DNA from: Roseovarius nitratireducens
Lineage (GTDB): Bacteria > Pseudomonadota > Alphaproteobacteria > Rhodobacterales > Rhodobacteraceae
Assembly: GCF_002925845.1 (NCBI RefSeq)
Contig: NZ_PDNI01000058.1
Location: 198,276-262,275, forward strand
DNA: 64,000 nucleotides
Reading direction: 5' to 3'
The notes under the pieces are model-generated. The model ran no database searches. It was not told the origin of the DNA and worked only from the letters and a program-made list of their open reading frames with translations. Both the position numbers and the translations under genes were made by a program. How positions within the stretch are numbered: the first letter of the stretch is position 1; every line of letters begins with the position of its first letter. Of the stretch, positions 52,845 to 62,298 are shown piece after piece.

Positions 52845-54556
52845 TGGGTCAGCCTCAGGTTCTGCACGTTGGCGGCGATGGAGTTGAACACCGCGCTGAT
52901 ATCGGTGGTGCTGGCGCGGTAGTAGTGGCTGCTGGAAGAGGCGCAATCCGACAGCACCTGTTCGGCGCGCTCGCCCACAGGCACCTCGAAGCCGATGGAA
53001 TAGACCACCACGCCATGCGTCTTTGTGGCCCCGCAGACATCGCGCATCCGGCTGTCCTTGGCATAGCCGTCCACCTCCTCAGAGCCGACATAGTCGTTCC
53101 AGGGGCGCCAGTCGCCGGTAATGTCTTCGTACCAGCTCGGCGACATCCGGCCCCAGGCCATTTCCCAGCTCAGTTGCTCGGTCGAGATATAGCCGTTGAG
53201 CGTGTGTTCGAGATCATCGAATTCCTGATCGGTCATCCAGTCGTTGTCGTCGATGCTGTAATACCAGCCGCCATAAGGGTAGCGCAGGTAATAGACCGAT
53301 TCCTCGGATCCGTCGCCCTCGTAGACGCATTCCCACCTGTTCCTGCCGCACTTGCTCTCGTCGTTGCTCTTCCAGTGCTTGTAGATGTGATAGGCGTATT
53401 TGAACTCGCGGTCCCGGTACTTCACTTCGAACAGGTCGGAGAATTTACCGCGGTATTTCGGTGCGCTCTTGTCAAAGAAATAGGAGGTGGTGTTGGCCCC
53501 GTCGCCCATCATCACCACGACCTTGAGCGTTTCCGGTTCGTTGTAATCCGAGGGCACATGCGACAGCGACGCATCCACTTCGCCAGTGTTGATCAGTTGC
53601 GCCGAGACCTGCCGGAAACTTGGGTCCAAGAGCGCAGCACCCCAGTTCATGCCGTCATGGCCGCTGGTGTTGCCGTCCGCCTGTAGCGAGTCGATCTTGG
53701 CGTGCAGGGTAGCCTCGTCCATCGAATAGGGCAGGAACTGCATGTATTCATCGGTAAAACAGGATCGCCAGCTTTCATTGAGATTGTCGAACCCGCCATA
53801 GAGCGAGGTATAAATCATCTGGTCCACCGGTATGCCGTTGCTCAGCGCCGACTTGCCCGAGGTCAGCGTTGCGTGCCCGTAATCGGCCTCGCGGAAGTTC
53901 AGGCAGGTGGAGTAATTGTGCGTGATGTCCACCGCCAGCGTGTCGAAGACGGTCTTCGGCGGTGTCACCGACCAGCTGAACGGGATGACAGAAATGACCG
54001 CGTTGCCCGGTGTGGATTTTTCGAGGATGGTCGAAACGAATTGCTTGGCGGCGTCCCTCAGACGCGTAATCTTGGTCCCGCCCATCGAGCCGGAGACGTC
54101 GAGCACAAGCGAGATTTCCAGCTTGGGGACGCGCACCTCGGCGGCCGACACACCGCCGACCCCCAGCGTCTCGACCCCCGCGAGCTTCATCAGGTAGGTA
54201 TCGAGCGTGCCCGAGGCACGCGCCGCGACGCGGGCGGAGTTGAGGTAAATCTGGATATCGGCGTCCCGCTCCGCCTCAAGGTACTGCGCGAGCTCGGCCT
54301 TGTCGAAGTAATCCTCGACAGTGGCGCGGGCCTCCGCTGCATCGGAGGATTTCGCCCCGGCGAGCACCGCGCGGTCGAGCGTGACCTGCATCCGGGCGCG
54401 GACCATCTCGTGGCGCATGGTGTCGAGCGCGAGCCCTCCCACCAAGAGCATCATCAGAAAGACGAAGAAGGCGAAGGCCGTCACCGAGCCACCCTCATCG
54501 CGGAGAAAACGGCCCGCCGCCCCCGCTCGTGGGGGTCGTGCGATATACTCACCCAT
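52841..54556 (-). CDS. TadG-like protein with von Willebrand factor A domain
   Basis: 571 aa. An N-terminal Tad-like anchor (RDEGGSVTAFAFFVFLMMLLVGGLALD) precedes a periplasmic region with a vWA domain. The MIDAS is SLVLDVSGSMGGTKITR at about residue 155. The last third continues the vWA fold after a Tyr/Trp-rich, acidic insertion (about 360-500). It probably helps assemble or stabilise Flp-type pili or another surface structure. ATG at 54556 with AAAGGTG upstream is preferred to a GTG three codons earlier. Confidence 0.82.
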   Translation of the reverse strand: MGEYIARPPRAGAAGRFLRDEGGSVTAFAFFVFLMMLLVGGLALDTMRHEMVRARMQVTLDRAVLAGAKSSDAAEARATVEDYFDKAELAQYLEAERDADIQIYLNSARVAARASGTLDTYLMKLAGVETLGVGGVSAAEVRVPKLEISLVLDVSGSMGGTKITRLRDAAKQFVSTILEKSTPGNAVISVIPFSWSVTPPKTVFDTLAVDITHNYSTCLNFREADYGHATLTSGKSALSNGIPVDQMIYTSLYGGFDNLNESWRSCFTDEYMQFLPYSMDEATLHAKIDSLQADGNTSGHDGMNWGAALLDPSFRQVSAQLINTGEVDASLSHVPSDYNEPETLKVVVMMGDGANTTSYFFDKSAPKYRGKFSDLFEVKYRDREFKYAYHIYKHWKSNDESKCGRNRWECVYEGDGSEESVYYLRYPYGGWYYSIDDNDWMTDQEFDDLEHTLNGYISTEQLSWEMAWGRMSPSWYEDITGDWRPWNDYVGSEEVDGYAKDSRMRDVCGATKTHGVVVYSIGFEVPVGERAEQVLSDCASSSSHYYRASTTDISAVFNSIAANVQNLRLTQ

Positions 54557-54870
54557 GTCGATCACCTTTCGGTATCCTACGATGATCCTCCGCAGGCAGG
54601 CGGAGCATCAACAAGGGTTCATCGCGCCGGAATATGGTTGAAATAAGGCACAAGCGCGACGGGGAGGTGGCGTTAACCATATGGAATGACAATGGAAAAG
54701 AATGCGTCGGATTGTTTGTCGACAGGTGACAATGGTGTGTGACCCGCCCATTCCGCCGCGCACCCGGGCCGCCCGCCGCGCCTTGATTCGTGCTGGACAT
54801 CGCAATCGCATCCCGTAACCATCGCCCCACATGCGGCGGCTGACCGTAGGCCAACAGGGAGAGTGTAACG
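54557..54870. other. Divergent promoter region of the TadG-like and glutamate dehydrogenase genes
   Basis: 314 bp without a gene. It is relatively AT-rich in the middle and contains the inverted repeat TTGTC-N7-GACAA and a small hairpin near the TadG-like start. Confidence 0.5.
54716..54732. promoter_or_regulatory. TTGTC-N7-GACAA inverted repeat, operator candidate
   Basis: A 5-bp perfect inverted repeat with a 7-bp spacer lies about 140 bp upstream of the glutamate dehydrogenase start. It may be a regulator site, but no regulator is encoded nearby. Confidence 0.3.
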
Positions 54871-56301
54871 ATGACAGCCAAGAGGGAACCGACATTCCGC
54901 GAAAGCGTGGACCTGATGTTCAACCGGGCGGTGGCGCTCACCGATCTTGCGCCCGGGCTCGAGGAAAAGATCCGGGTTTGCAATGCCACCTACACGGTGC
55001 GCTTCGGGGTTCGCTTGCGCGGGCAGATCCACACCTTTACTGGCTATCGCAGCGTGCATTCCGAGCATATGGAGCCGGTCAAGGGCGGTATCCGTTTCGC
55101 CATGGGGGTCAACCAGGACGAGGTCGAGGCGCTCGCGGCGCTGATGACCTACAAATGTGCGCTTGTCGAGGTGCCGTTCGGGGGCTCCAAGGGCGGGCTG
55201 CGCATCGACCCGCGCGAGTGGGAAGAGCACGAGCTGGAGATGATCACCCGCCGCTTCGCCTATGAGCTGATCAAGCGCGACCTGATCCACCCGGCGCAGA
55301 ACGTGCCCGCCCCCGACATGGGCACCGGCGAACGCGAGATGGCGTGGATCGCCGACCAGTACAAGCGCATGGCCACCACCGATATCAACTACCGCGCCTG
55401 CGTCACCGGCAAGCCGGTCAATGGCGGCGGCATCCAGGGCCGGACCGAGGCGACGGGGCGCGGCGTGCAATACGCGCTGCGCGAGTTCTTCCGCCACCCC
55501 GAGGACGTGGCCGTGACGGGGCTGTCGGGCACGCTCGACGGCAAGCGCGTGGTGGTGCAGGGCCTCGGCAACGTGGGCTATCACGCGGCCAAGTTCCTCA
55601 GCGAGGAGGACGGCTGCAAGGTCACCGCGATCATCGAGCGCGACGGCGCGCTGATTTCCGAGGAGGGGCTCGACGTCGAGGCGGTGCATGCCTGGATCGC
55701 GCGGCACGGCGGCGTCGACGGCTACCCCGAGGGCAAGTATGTCCGCGACGGCTCGAAGGTGCTCGAACACGAATGCGACATCCTCGTGCCGGCGGCGATG
55801 GAAGGGGTCATCAACCTCGTGAATGCCGAGCGGATCAAGGCCCCGCTCGTCATCGAGGCCGCGAACGGCCCGGTGACCGCCGGGGCCGACGACATCCTGC
55901 GCCATAAGGGGACGGTCATCATTCCCGACATGTATGCCAACGCGGGTGGTGTGACGGTGTCCTATTTCGAATGGGTCAAGAATCTCAGCCATATCCGTTT
56001 CGGCCGGATCGGGCGGCGGCAGGAGGAGGCGCGCCACGAACTGATCGTCAAGGAGCTGGAACGGCTCAACCGCGGGATCGGCGACGCGTGGGAAATGTCG
56101 CCCGATTTCAAGCAGAAATACCTGCGCGGCGCGGGCGAACTGGAGCTGGTGCGCTCGGGCCTCGACGACACGATGCGCGCCGCCTACCAGTCGATGCGCG
56201 AGGTCTGGCGGGGCCGCGAGGACGTGACCGACCTGCGCACCGCCGCCTATCTCGTGTCGATCGCCCGGGTGGCCGAGAGCTATCGCGCGATGGGGCTGTG
56301 A
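54871..56301 (+). CDS. gdhA: Glutamate dehydrogenase-family enzyme (Glu/Leu/Phe/Val type)
   Basis: 476 aa. The N-terminal catalytic domain has the substrate-binding PVKGGIRFAMGVNQDEVEALAAL region in part, the catalytic Lys in VPFGGSKGGLRIDP, and PAPDMGTGEREMAWI. The C-terminal Rossmann domain starts VVVQGLGNVGYHAAKFL. The length and motifs fit NAD(P)-dependent glutamate dehydrogenase of the bacterial/animal type. It lies directly upstream of the sarcosine oxidase operon. Confidence 0.88.
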   Translation: MTAKREPTFRESVDLMFNRAVALTDLAPGLEEKIRVCNATYTVRFGVRLRGQIHTFTGYRSVHSEHMEPVKGGIRFAMGVNQDEVEALAALMTYKCALVEVPFGGSKGGLRIDPREWEEHELEMITRRFAYELIKRDLIHPAQNVPAPDMGTGEREMAWIADQYKRMATTDINYRACVTGKPVNGGGIQGRTEATGRGVQYALREFFRHPEDVAVTGLSGTLDGKRVVVQGLGNVGYHAAKFLSEEDGCKVTAIIERDGALISEEGLDVEAVHAWIARHGGVDGYPEGKYVRDGSKVLEHECDILVPAAMEGVINLVNAERIKAPLVIEAANGPVTAGADDILRHKGTVIIPDMYANAGGVTVSYFEWVKNLSHIRFGRIGRRQEEARHELIVKELERLNRGIGDAWEMSPDFKQKYLRGAGELELVRSGLDDTMRAAYQSMREVWRGREDVTDLRTAAYLVSIARVAESYRAMGL

Positions 56302-56415
56302 GGCGCGCGTCGCGCATGGACCAGAAAATGGCGCGAAGCGGGGTGGCCGGTTCGCGCCCGTCCTGCTAGCCCTGTTGGCATGGGGCCGTGCCTGGCGGTC
56401 CATCGGAGAGGCGAC

Positions 56416-57669
56416 ATGCGATTTTCGGCGCTGCGGATACTGAAAGAAGGGCTCACCGGCAACAAGGGCTGGCAGGCCCACTGGCGCGACGCCGAGCCCA
56501 AACCGGCCTATGACGTGATCATCATCGGTGGCGGCGGGCACGGGCTCGCGACCGCCCATTACCTGGCCAAGCGGCACGGCATCACCAATGTCGCGGTGCT
56601 GGAGAAGGGATACCTCGGTGGCGGCAATATCGGGCGCAACACCACCATCGTGCGCGCCAATTACGGCCTGCCGGGCAATTCGGAATTCTACAGCCATTCG
56701 CTGAAGCTGTGGGAGGGGCTGGAACAGGACCTCAACTACAACGTGATGATGAGCCAGCGCGGTGTGCTCAACCTGTGCCATTCCGACGGCCAGCGCGACG
56801 CGTTCGCCCGGCGCGGCAACGCCATGCGCAACCAGGGCGACGACGCCGAACTGCTCGACCGCGAGGGCGTGCGCAAGCTGGTGCCGTTCCTCGATTTCGA
56901 CAACGCGCGGTTCCCGGTTTATGGCGGGCTCTATCACGCGCGCGGCGGCACCGCGCGCCACGACGCGGTGGCCTGGGGCTTTGCCCGCTCTGCCAGCGAC
57001 CGGGGTGTGGACCTGATCCAGAACTGCGCGGTGACGGGGATCGACATCGAGGGGGGGCGCGTGCGCGGCGTGCAGACCTCGCGCGGGGCGATCAAGGCCA
57101 AGAAGGTGGCGATCGTGGTGGCGGGCCGCTCATCCCAGGTGGCGGCGATGGCCGGGCTGCGCCTGCCGATCGAGAGCCACGTGTTGCAGGCCTTCGTCAC
57201 CGAGGGGCTCAAGCCCTGCCTCGATCACGTGGTGACCTTCGGCATGGGGCATTTCTATATCAGCCAGTCCGACAAGGGCGGGCTGGTTTTCGGTGGCGAT
57301 CTCGATTTCTATCCGTCCTATGCGGCGCGCGGCAACCTGCCGATGGCCGAGCACGTGATGGAGGCTGGGATGGCGATGGTGCCGATGATCGGGCAGGCGC
57401 GGGTGCTGCGAAGCTGGGGCGGGATCATGGACATGAGCCCCGATGGCAGCCCCGTCATCGACCGTGCGCCGGTGGACGGGCTCTATCTCAATTGTGGCTG
57501 GTGCTATGGCGGGTTCAAGGCGGTGCCGGGATCGGGCGATGCGCTTGCCCATCTCATCGCCACGGACAATCCGCACCCGGCGGCGACGCGGCTGCGCCTC
57601 GACCGGTTCGCCACGGGTGCTGGGCTGATGGACGAGGAAGCCACCGGCAGCCAGCACAACCTGCACTGA
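56416..57669 (+). CDS. soxB: Sarcosine oxidase beta subunit
   Basis: 417 aa FAD-dependent subunit of the heterotetrameric sarcosine oxidase. It starts MRFSALRILKEGLTGNKGW and has the dinucleotide motif DVIIIGGGGHGLATAHYLA and the C-terminal NCGWCYGGFKAVPGSG. FMN is expected to attach covalently to a His in the beta subunit of this enzyme class. It opens the soxB-D-A-G operon. Confidence 0.94.
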   Translation: MRFSALRILKEGLTGNKGWQAHWRDAEPKPAYDVIIIGGGGHGLATAHYLAKRHGITNVAVLEKGYLGGGNIGRNTTIVRANYGLPGNSEFYSHSLKLWEGLEQDLNYNVMMSQRGVLNLCHSDGQRDAFARRGNAMRNQGDDAELLDREGVRKLVPFLDFDNARFPVYGGLYHARGGTARHDAVAWGFARSASDRGVDLIQNCAVTGIDIEGGRVRGVQTSRGAIKAKKVAIVVAGRSSQVAAMAGLRLPIESHVLQAFVTEGLKPCLDHVVTFGMGHFYISQSDKGGLVFGGDLDFYPSYAARGNLPMAEHVMEAGMAMVPMIGQARVLRSWGGIMDMSPDGSPVIDRAPVDGLYLNCGWCYGGFKAVPGSGDALAHLIATDNPHPAATRLRLDRFATGAGLMDEEATGSQHNLH

Positions 57670-57727
57670 GGCGCGAGGGACGGGACGTGGGCATGAGTAT
57701 TTTCGACAAGATGAAGGAGCGAGGCTC

Positions 57728-57988
57728 GTGAGGATACCCTGTCCGCTTTGCGGGATGCGCGATCTGCGCGAGTTCTCGGTGCGCGGCGCGGCGCTGCCCG
57801 AGCCGGAGGGCGCGGCGTGGAGCGCGGCGTGGGACGACTACCTCCACAACCGCGACAACCCGGCGGGCGAGAGCCGCGAGTTCTGGTATCACGGGCAGGG
57901 CTGCGGCGCGTGGCTGGTGGTCACGCGCGATACCGTGACCCACGAGATCGCCGATGTGGTGCTGGCGGGCGCGGAGGCCGGGGCATGA
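57728..57988 (+). CDS. soxD: Sarcosine oxidase delta subunit
   Basis: 86 aa zinc-binding small subunit: CPLCGMRDLREFSVRG near the start and FWYHGQGCGAWL in the second half supply the metal ligands (Cys and His). The start is GTG. A 12-codon open frame (57693-57731) with its own ATG ends across this GTG and could couple translation. The stop overlaps the soxA start (ATGA). Confidence 0.93.
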   Translation: MRIPCPLCGMRDLREFSVRGAALPEPEGAAWSAAWDDYLHNRDNPAGESREFWYHGQGCGAWLVVTRDTVTHEIADVVLAGAEAGA

Positions 57989-60915
57989 GGATCGACGGCA
58001 AGGGGCGCATCGACCGGACGCGGCGGGTGTCATTCTCGTTCGACGGGCACCGGCACACGGGCTTTTCCGGGGACACGCTGGCCTCGGCGCTGCTGGCCGA
58101 CGGCGTCAGGGTGATGGGCCGGTCGTTCAAGTATCACCGCCCGCGCGGCGCGATGACCGCTGGCAGCGAGGAACCCAACGCGCTGGTCACGCTCGGCCTG
58201 GGCGCGGCGCAGGTGCCCAATTGCCGCGCCACCACGACCGAATTGCACGAGGGGCTGGTTGCGCGCAGCCAGAACCGCTGGCCGTCGCTCGGGTTCGATG
58301 TGCTGGCGGTCAACGACCTGATGGCGCCATTCTTCGGCGCGGGGTTCTACTACAAGACGTTCATGTGGCCACGCGCGTTCTGGGAAAAGGTCTACGAGCC
58401 CGCGATCCGCCGCGCCGCCGGTCTCGGTGCGCTGTCGGGACAGCCGGCCGAGGACCGATACGAGCGCGCCTATGCCCATTGCGACCTCTTGGTGATCGGC
58501 GGCGGGCCCGCCGGGCTGATGGCGGCGCTTGCGGCGGCGGAGGCGGGCGCCGACGTGATCCTCGCCGAGGAGGACGTGGCCCTCGGCGGTCGCCTGCTGG
58601 CCGAGACCGAGGAGGTCGACGGGCAGGATGGCGGCGACTGGGCGGCGGAGATGGCGGCGCGCCTCGGTGCCATGCCCAACGTGCGGATCATGACGCGCAC
58701 GGCGGTGACCGGGGCCTATGACGGCGGCACCTTCGGCGCGCTGGAGCGGACCGCCCCCGATATCGAGGGTCGCCCGCACGCGCCCGCCGGTTGCTTCTGG
58801 CGGATCGCGGCGCGGCGCGCGGTGCTGGCGGCAGGCGCGCTTGAGCGGCCGGTGGCCTTCCCCAACAACGACCGCCCCGGCGTGATGATGGCGGGCGCGG
58901 TGCGCGCCTATCTCAATCGCTGGGGCGTGGCGGCGGGGCGCAGCGTGCTGGTCTTTGGCAACAACGACAGCGCCCACCGCACCGTGGCCGATTTGCAGGA
59001 GGCGGGGGTGCACGTTGCGGCCCTCGTGGATGCGCGGGCGCACGCCACCTGCGGCCATGACGTGGCCTTCTATCCCGGCGCGCAGGTCACCGGCACCGCC
59101 GGGCGGCGCGGGGTCGAGGCGGTGTGCATCGCCACCGCGCGCGGCGAGGAACGCATCGCCGCCGATACCGTCGCGGTCTCCGGCGGGTGGAACCCGACGG
59201 TGCACCTGGCCTGTCACACGGGCGCGCGGCCCGTCTGGGACGACCGGCTTGCCGCCTTCCTGCCGCCCGAGGGGGCGGTGCCTGGGATGCGCGTGGCGGG
59301 GGCTGCCGCCGGGCATTTCTCGACGCGCGCCTGCCTCAAGAGCGGGTTGGCCGAGGGGCGGCACGCGGCGAAAGACCTCGGCCTCAAGGCCCCCGCGACC
59401 GACCTACCCCCCGCCTCTGACGGCAGCTTTGACATCCTGCCGCTGTGGCAGGTGGAGGGGCGCGGGCGCGCGTGGCTCGATTTCCAGAACGATGTGACGG
59501 TCAAGGATGTCGAACTGGCCGCAAGGGAAAATTTCCGCTCGGTCGAGCACATGAAGCGCTACACCACGCAAGGGATGGCCCCCGACCAGGGCAAGAATTC
59601 CAACGTCGGCGCGCTCGCCGTGCTGGCCGAGGCGACCGGGCGGTCGATCCCCGCGACCGGCACCACCACCTTTCGCCCTCCTTTCGTGCCGGTGCCCATC
59701 GCGGCGATGGGCGCGGGCGGCAAGGGCAAGACATTCGCGCCCGAGCGATTCACTACCAGCCACGCGGGCACGATCCGGCGCGGCGCGCCGATGATAGAGG
59801 CGGGGCTGTGGTACCGGCCCAGCTATTTCCCCCGCAAGGGCGAGACCCATTGGCGGCAATCCTGCGACCGCGAGGTCATGATGGTGCGCGAGGCGGTGGG
59901 CGTGTGCGATGTCTCGACCCTGGGCAAGATCGACGTGCAGGGGCCAGACGCCGCGCAATTCCTCGATTTCCTCTATACCAACGCGATGTCCAAACTGGCG
60001 CCGGGCCGAGTGCGCTATGGCCTGATGCTGCGCGAGGACGGGCACGTCATGGATGACGGAACCTGCGCGCGGCTGGCCGAGGATCATTTCCTCGTCACCA
60101 CCACCACCGCCGCCGCAGGCGCGGTGATGCGCCACGCGGATTTCGCAGGCCAGGTGTTGCGGCCCGGGTGGGACGCGCGCGCGGTGTCGGTGACCGAGCA
60201 ATGGGCGCAGTTCGCCGTGGCGGGGCCGCGCGCGCGCGACGTGCTAGCCGATGTGCTCGACGATCAGGGCGCGCTCGACGACCTGCCCTTCATGGGCTGC
60301 GGCCCGGTCGCGGTGGGCGGCGTGGCGGCGCGGCTCTTCCGCATCTCGTTCTCGGGCGAGACGGGATACGAGATCGCGGTGCCCGCGCGGTTCGGCGCGT
60401 CGCTCTTCGAGGCTCTGGTGACGCGCGCAGAGAGCTTGGGCGGCGGTGCCTACGGGATGGAGGCGCTCAACGTGCTTCGCATCGAGAAGGGATTTATCAC
60501 CCATGCCGAGATCCACGGGCGGGTGACGGCCTTTGACGTAGGCATGCAGGGGATGATGAGCCGCAAGAAGGATTTCATCGGCAAACCGGCGGCGAGCCGC
60601 GAGGGCCTGATGGACGAGGGACGCGAGCAATTGGTGGGCCTCAAACCCGTGGGCGCGGTCAAGGAATTGCTGCCCGGCTCGCATCTCTTTAACGAGGCGG
60701 CCGAGCCGGTGGCGGCAAACGATCAGGGCTATATCACCAGCGCCTGCTACTCGCCCACGCTGGGCCACGTGATCGGGCTGGGATTCCTCGCACGCGGGCG
60801 CGCCCGGATCGGAGAGCGGGTGCGCGCAGTGGACCACCTGCGCGGATCGGCGACGATCTGCGAGGTTTGCGCGCCCGGATGGGTCGATCCCGAAGGAGGA
60901 CGGATGCGTGGTTGA
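57985..60915 (+). CDS. soxA: Sarcosine oxidase alpha subunit
   Basis: 976 aa. The N-terminal part has a 2Fe-2S-like-fold region (HTGFSGDTLASALLADGV) without cluster cysteines, then an NAD-binding domain (DLLVIGGGPAGLMAALAAAEAG, about 165-190). The C-terminal half, from about 590, is a GcvT-like folate-binding domain (VGVCDVSTLGKIDVQGPDAAQFL, FSGETGYEI). The enzyme demethylates sarcosine and passes the methyl group to tetrahydrofolate. Confidence 0.95.
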   Translation: MRIDGKGRIDRTRRVSFSFDGHRHTGFSGDTLASALLADGVRVMGRSFKYHRPRGAMTAGSEEPNALVTLGLGAAQVPNCRATTTELHEGLVARSQNRWPSLGFDVLAVNDLMAPFFGAGFYYKTFMWPRAFWEKVYEPAIRRAAGLGALSGQPAEDRYERAYAHCDLLVIGGGPAGLMAALAAAEAGADVILAEEDVALGGRLLAETEEVDGQDGGDWAAEMAARLGAMPNVRIMTRTAVTGAYDGGTFGALERTAPDIEGRPHAPAGCFWRIAARRAVLAAGALERPVAFPNNDRPGVMMAGAVRAYLNRWGVAAGRSVLVFGNNDSAHRTVADLQEAGVHVAALVDARAHATCGHDVAFYPGAQVTGTAGRRGVEAVCIATARGEERIAADTVAVSGGWNPTVHLACHTGARPVWDDRLAAFLPPEGAVPGMRVAGAAAGHFSTRACLKSGLAEGRHAAKDLGLKAPATDLPPASDGSFDILPLWQVEGRGRAWLDFQNDVTVKDVELAARENFRSVEHMKRYTTQGMAPDQGKNSNVGALAVLAEATGRSIPATGTTTFRPPFVPVPIAAMGAGGKGKTFAPERFTTSHAGTIRRGAPMIEAGLWYRPSYFPRKGETHWRQSCDREVMMVREAVGVCDVSTLGKIDVQGPDAAQFLDFLYTNAMSKLAPGRVRYGLMLREDGHVMDDGTCARLAEDHFLVTTTTAAAGAVMRHADFAGQVLRPGWDARAVSVTEQWAQFAVAGPRARDVLADVLDDQGALDDLPFMGCGPVAVGGVAARLFRISFSGETGYEIAVPARFGASLFEALVTRAESLGGGAYGMEALNVLRIEKGFITHAEIHGRVTAFDVGMQGMMSRKKDFIGKPAASREGLMDEGREQLVGLKPVGAVKELLPGSHLFNEAAEPVAANDQGYITSACYSPTLGHVIGLGFLARGRARIGERVRAVDHLRGSATICEVCAPGWVDPEGGRMRG

Positions 60916-61456
60916 TCTGGTGGAGATGACCCCCTGCGCGGGGCTGGTGCCGGTGACGGCGGGCGCGCTGCGGCTGACGGAGGCGGCGCCGGGATGGGTG
61001 ACCGTGCTGGCCCCCTACAAGGGACAGCAGGGCGCGCTGGGCCGGGCGCTGGCGCAGGCGCACGGCCTTGGCTGGCCCGAACCTGGAGAGGTGATCGCGG
61101 GCAAGAGCGGCGCGGTGCAGTGGTTCGGGCGCGATCTCGCGCTGCTCGTCGGGCCCGAGCCCGCCGCGGCGCTGGCCAAACATGCCGCGCTCACCGATCA
61201 GTCCGACGCCTGGGCGGTGCTGCGGATCGAGGGGCCGGGTGCCACGGCGGTGATGGCGCGGCTCACGCCGCTCGACCTGCGCGAGAGCGTCTTCGGCGTG
61301 GGGCGCACGGCGCGCACCGACGTGGCGCACATGGCCGGCGCGGTGACGCGGGCCGGGACGGACGCCTATGACATCATGGCGTTCCGGTCGATGGCGGCGA
61401 GCCTCGTGCACGAGGTGGCGATGGCGATGCGCCGGGTCGCGGCGCGCACGCAATAG
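60908..61456 (+). CDS. soxG: Sarcosine oxidase gamma subunit
   Basis: 182 aa, the usual length. AWAVLRIEGPGATAVMARLTPLDLRESVFG and the C-terminal YDIMAFRSMAASLVHEV are typical of SoxG. The start is GTG and overlaps soxA by 8 bp. It ends the operon. Confidence 0.9.
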   Translation: MVDLVEMTPCAGLVPVTAGALRLTEAAPGWVTVLAPYKGQQGALGRALAQAHGLGWPEPGEVIAGKSGAVQWFGRDLALLVGPEPAAALAKHAALTDQSDAWAVLRIEGPGATAVMARLTPLDLRESVFGVGRTARTDVAHMAGAVTRAGTDAYDIMAFRSMAASLVHEVAMAMRRVAARTQ

Positions 61457-61546
61457 GCGTGACACGGGCCGCATTGAGCGGGATCGCGCGCCGCCCTACA
61501 GCGTGTCGCTCAAAAGCGGCAACCGGTTCCGGGCTTCCCGGACCCT

Positions 61547-62167
61547 CTAGCGCATCGCGGCGGTGAGCAGGGCGAGGGCGGCACTGGCGTCCTCCTCGCG
61601 CCAGATTTCCTCGCCGAAGGCGAGAAAATCGCTGACCGGGGCGAGAGAGGCGACGGCGGCCGCGTCGAGCGCGCCCTCGGCCACCACCGGCAGCTCGATC
61701 ATCTCCGACCACCATTCGAAGATTTCGCGCTCTGCCTGCGCGCCGCTGCCAAGCGCGGTCTGGCCCACCGGGCCGAAGGCGACGTAATCGGCCCCGGCCT
61801 CGCCCGCGCTCATCCCGTCATGGCGCGAGGTGCCGCAGAACGCCCCGACGATGGCGTCGGGCCCGAGGTCCTTTCGCGCCGCGCGCACCCCGCGCGCGCC
61901 GTCGGCGAGGTGCACCCCGTCGAGGCCGAGCCGCCCGACGAGGCCCACGTGCCGCTCGATCACCACCGCCACGTCGCGGGCGTGCGCCGCTTCGCGGCAG
62001 GCGTCCGCCGAGGAGGCCACGGTGTATTCGTCGCCGCTGGCCATCGCCACGCGCAGACAGGCCACGGGATGCGCGTCGAGCACGGCCTTGAGCCGGTCGG
62101 TGAACGGCGCGATCTCGAAGGCGGGGGGGGTGACGAGGTAGATCTGGGGATGCTCTGCGTCGGTCAT
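61547..62167 (-). CDS. Thiamine-phosphate-synthase-family protein (ThiE-like)
   Basis: 206 aa TIM-barrel of the ThiE/TenI family: IYLVTPPAFEI at the start, LGLDGVHLAD, GAFCGTSRHDGMSAGEAGADYVAFGPV and a C-terminal phosphate-binding region. The Gly-rich phosphate loop GGI of true ThiE is not evident, so it may have another role. The upstream 27 codons in frame are not used. It is divergent from the YcjX-type gene. Confidence 0.75.
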   Translation of the reverse strand: MTDAEHPQIYLVTPPAFEIAPFTDRLKAVLDAHPVACLRVAMASGDEYTVASSADACREAAHARDVAVVIERHVGLVGRLGLDGVHLADGARGVRAARKDLGPDAIVGAFCGTSRHDGMSAGEAGADYVAFGPVGQTALGSGAQAEREIFEWWSEMIELPVVAEGALDAAAVASLAPVSDFLAFGEEIWREEDASAALALLTAAMR

Positions 62168-62298
62168 CGGGCGGGCTCCGCTGTGGTCTGACGGCTCTCT
62201 TAGCGGGGAATTGCGGGCTTGGCCATGGTTCGAATTCGGCGCTGGCAAGCGGGCGGGCGCGTGCCTATTCTCGGGTGAAAGGACGAGAGGGGTGGTGC

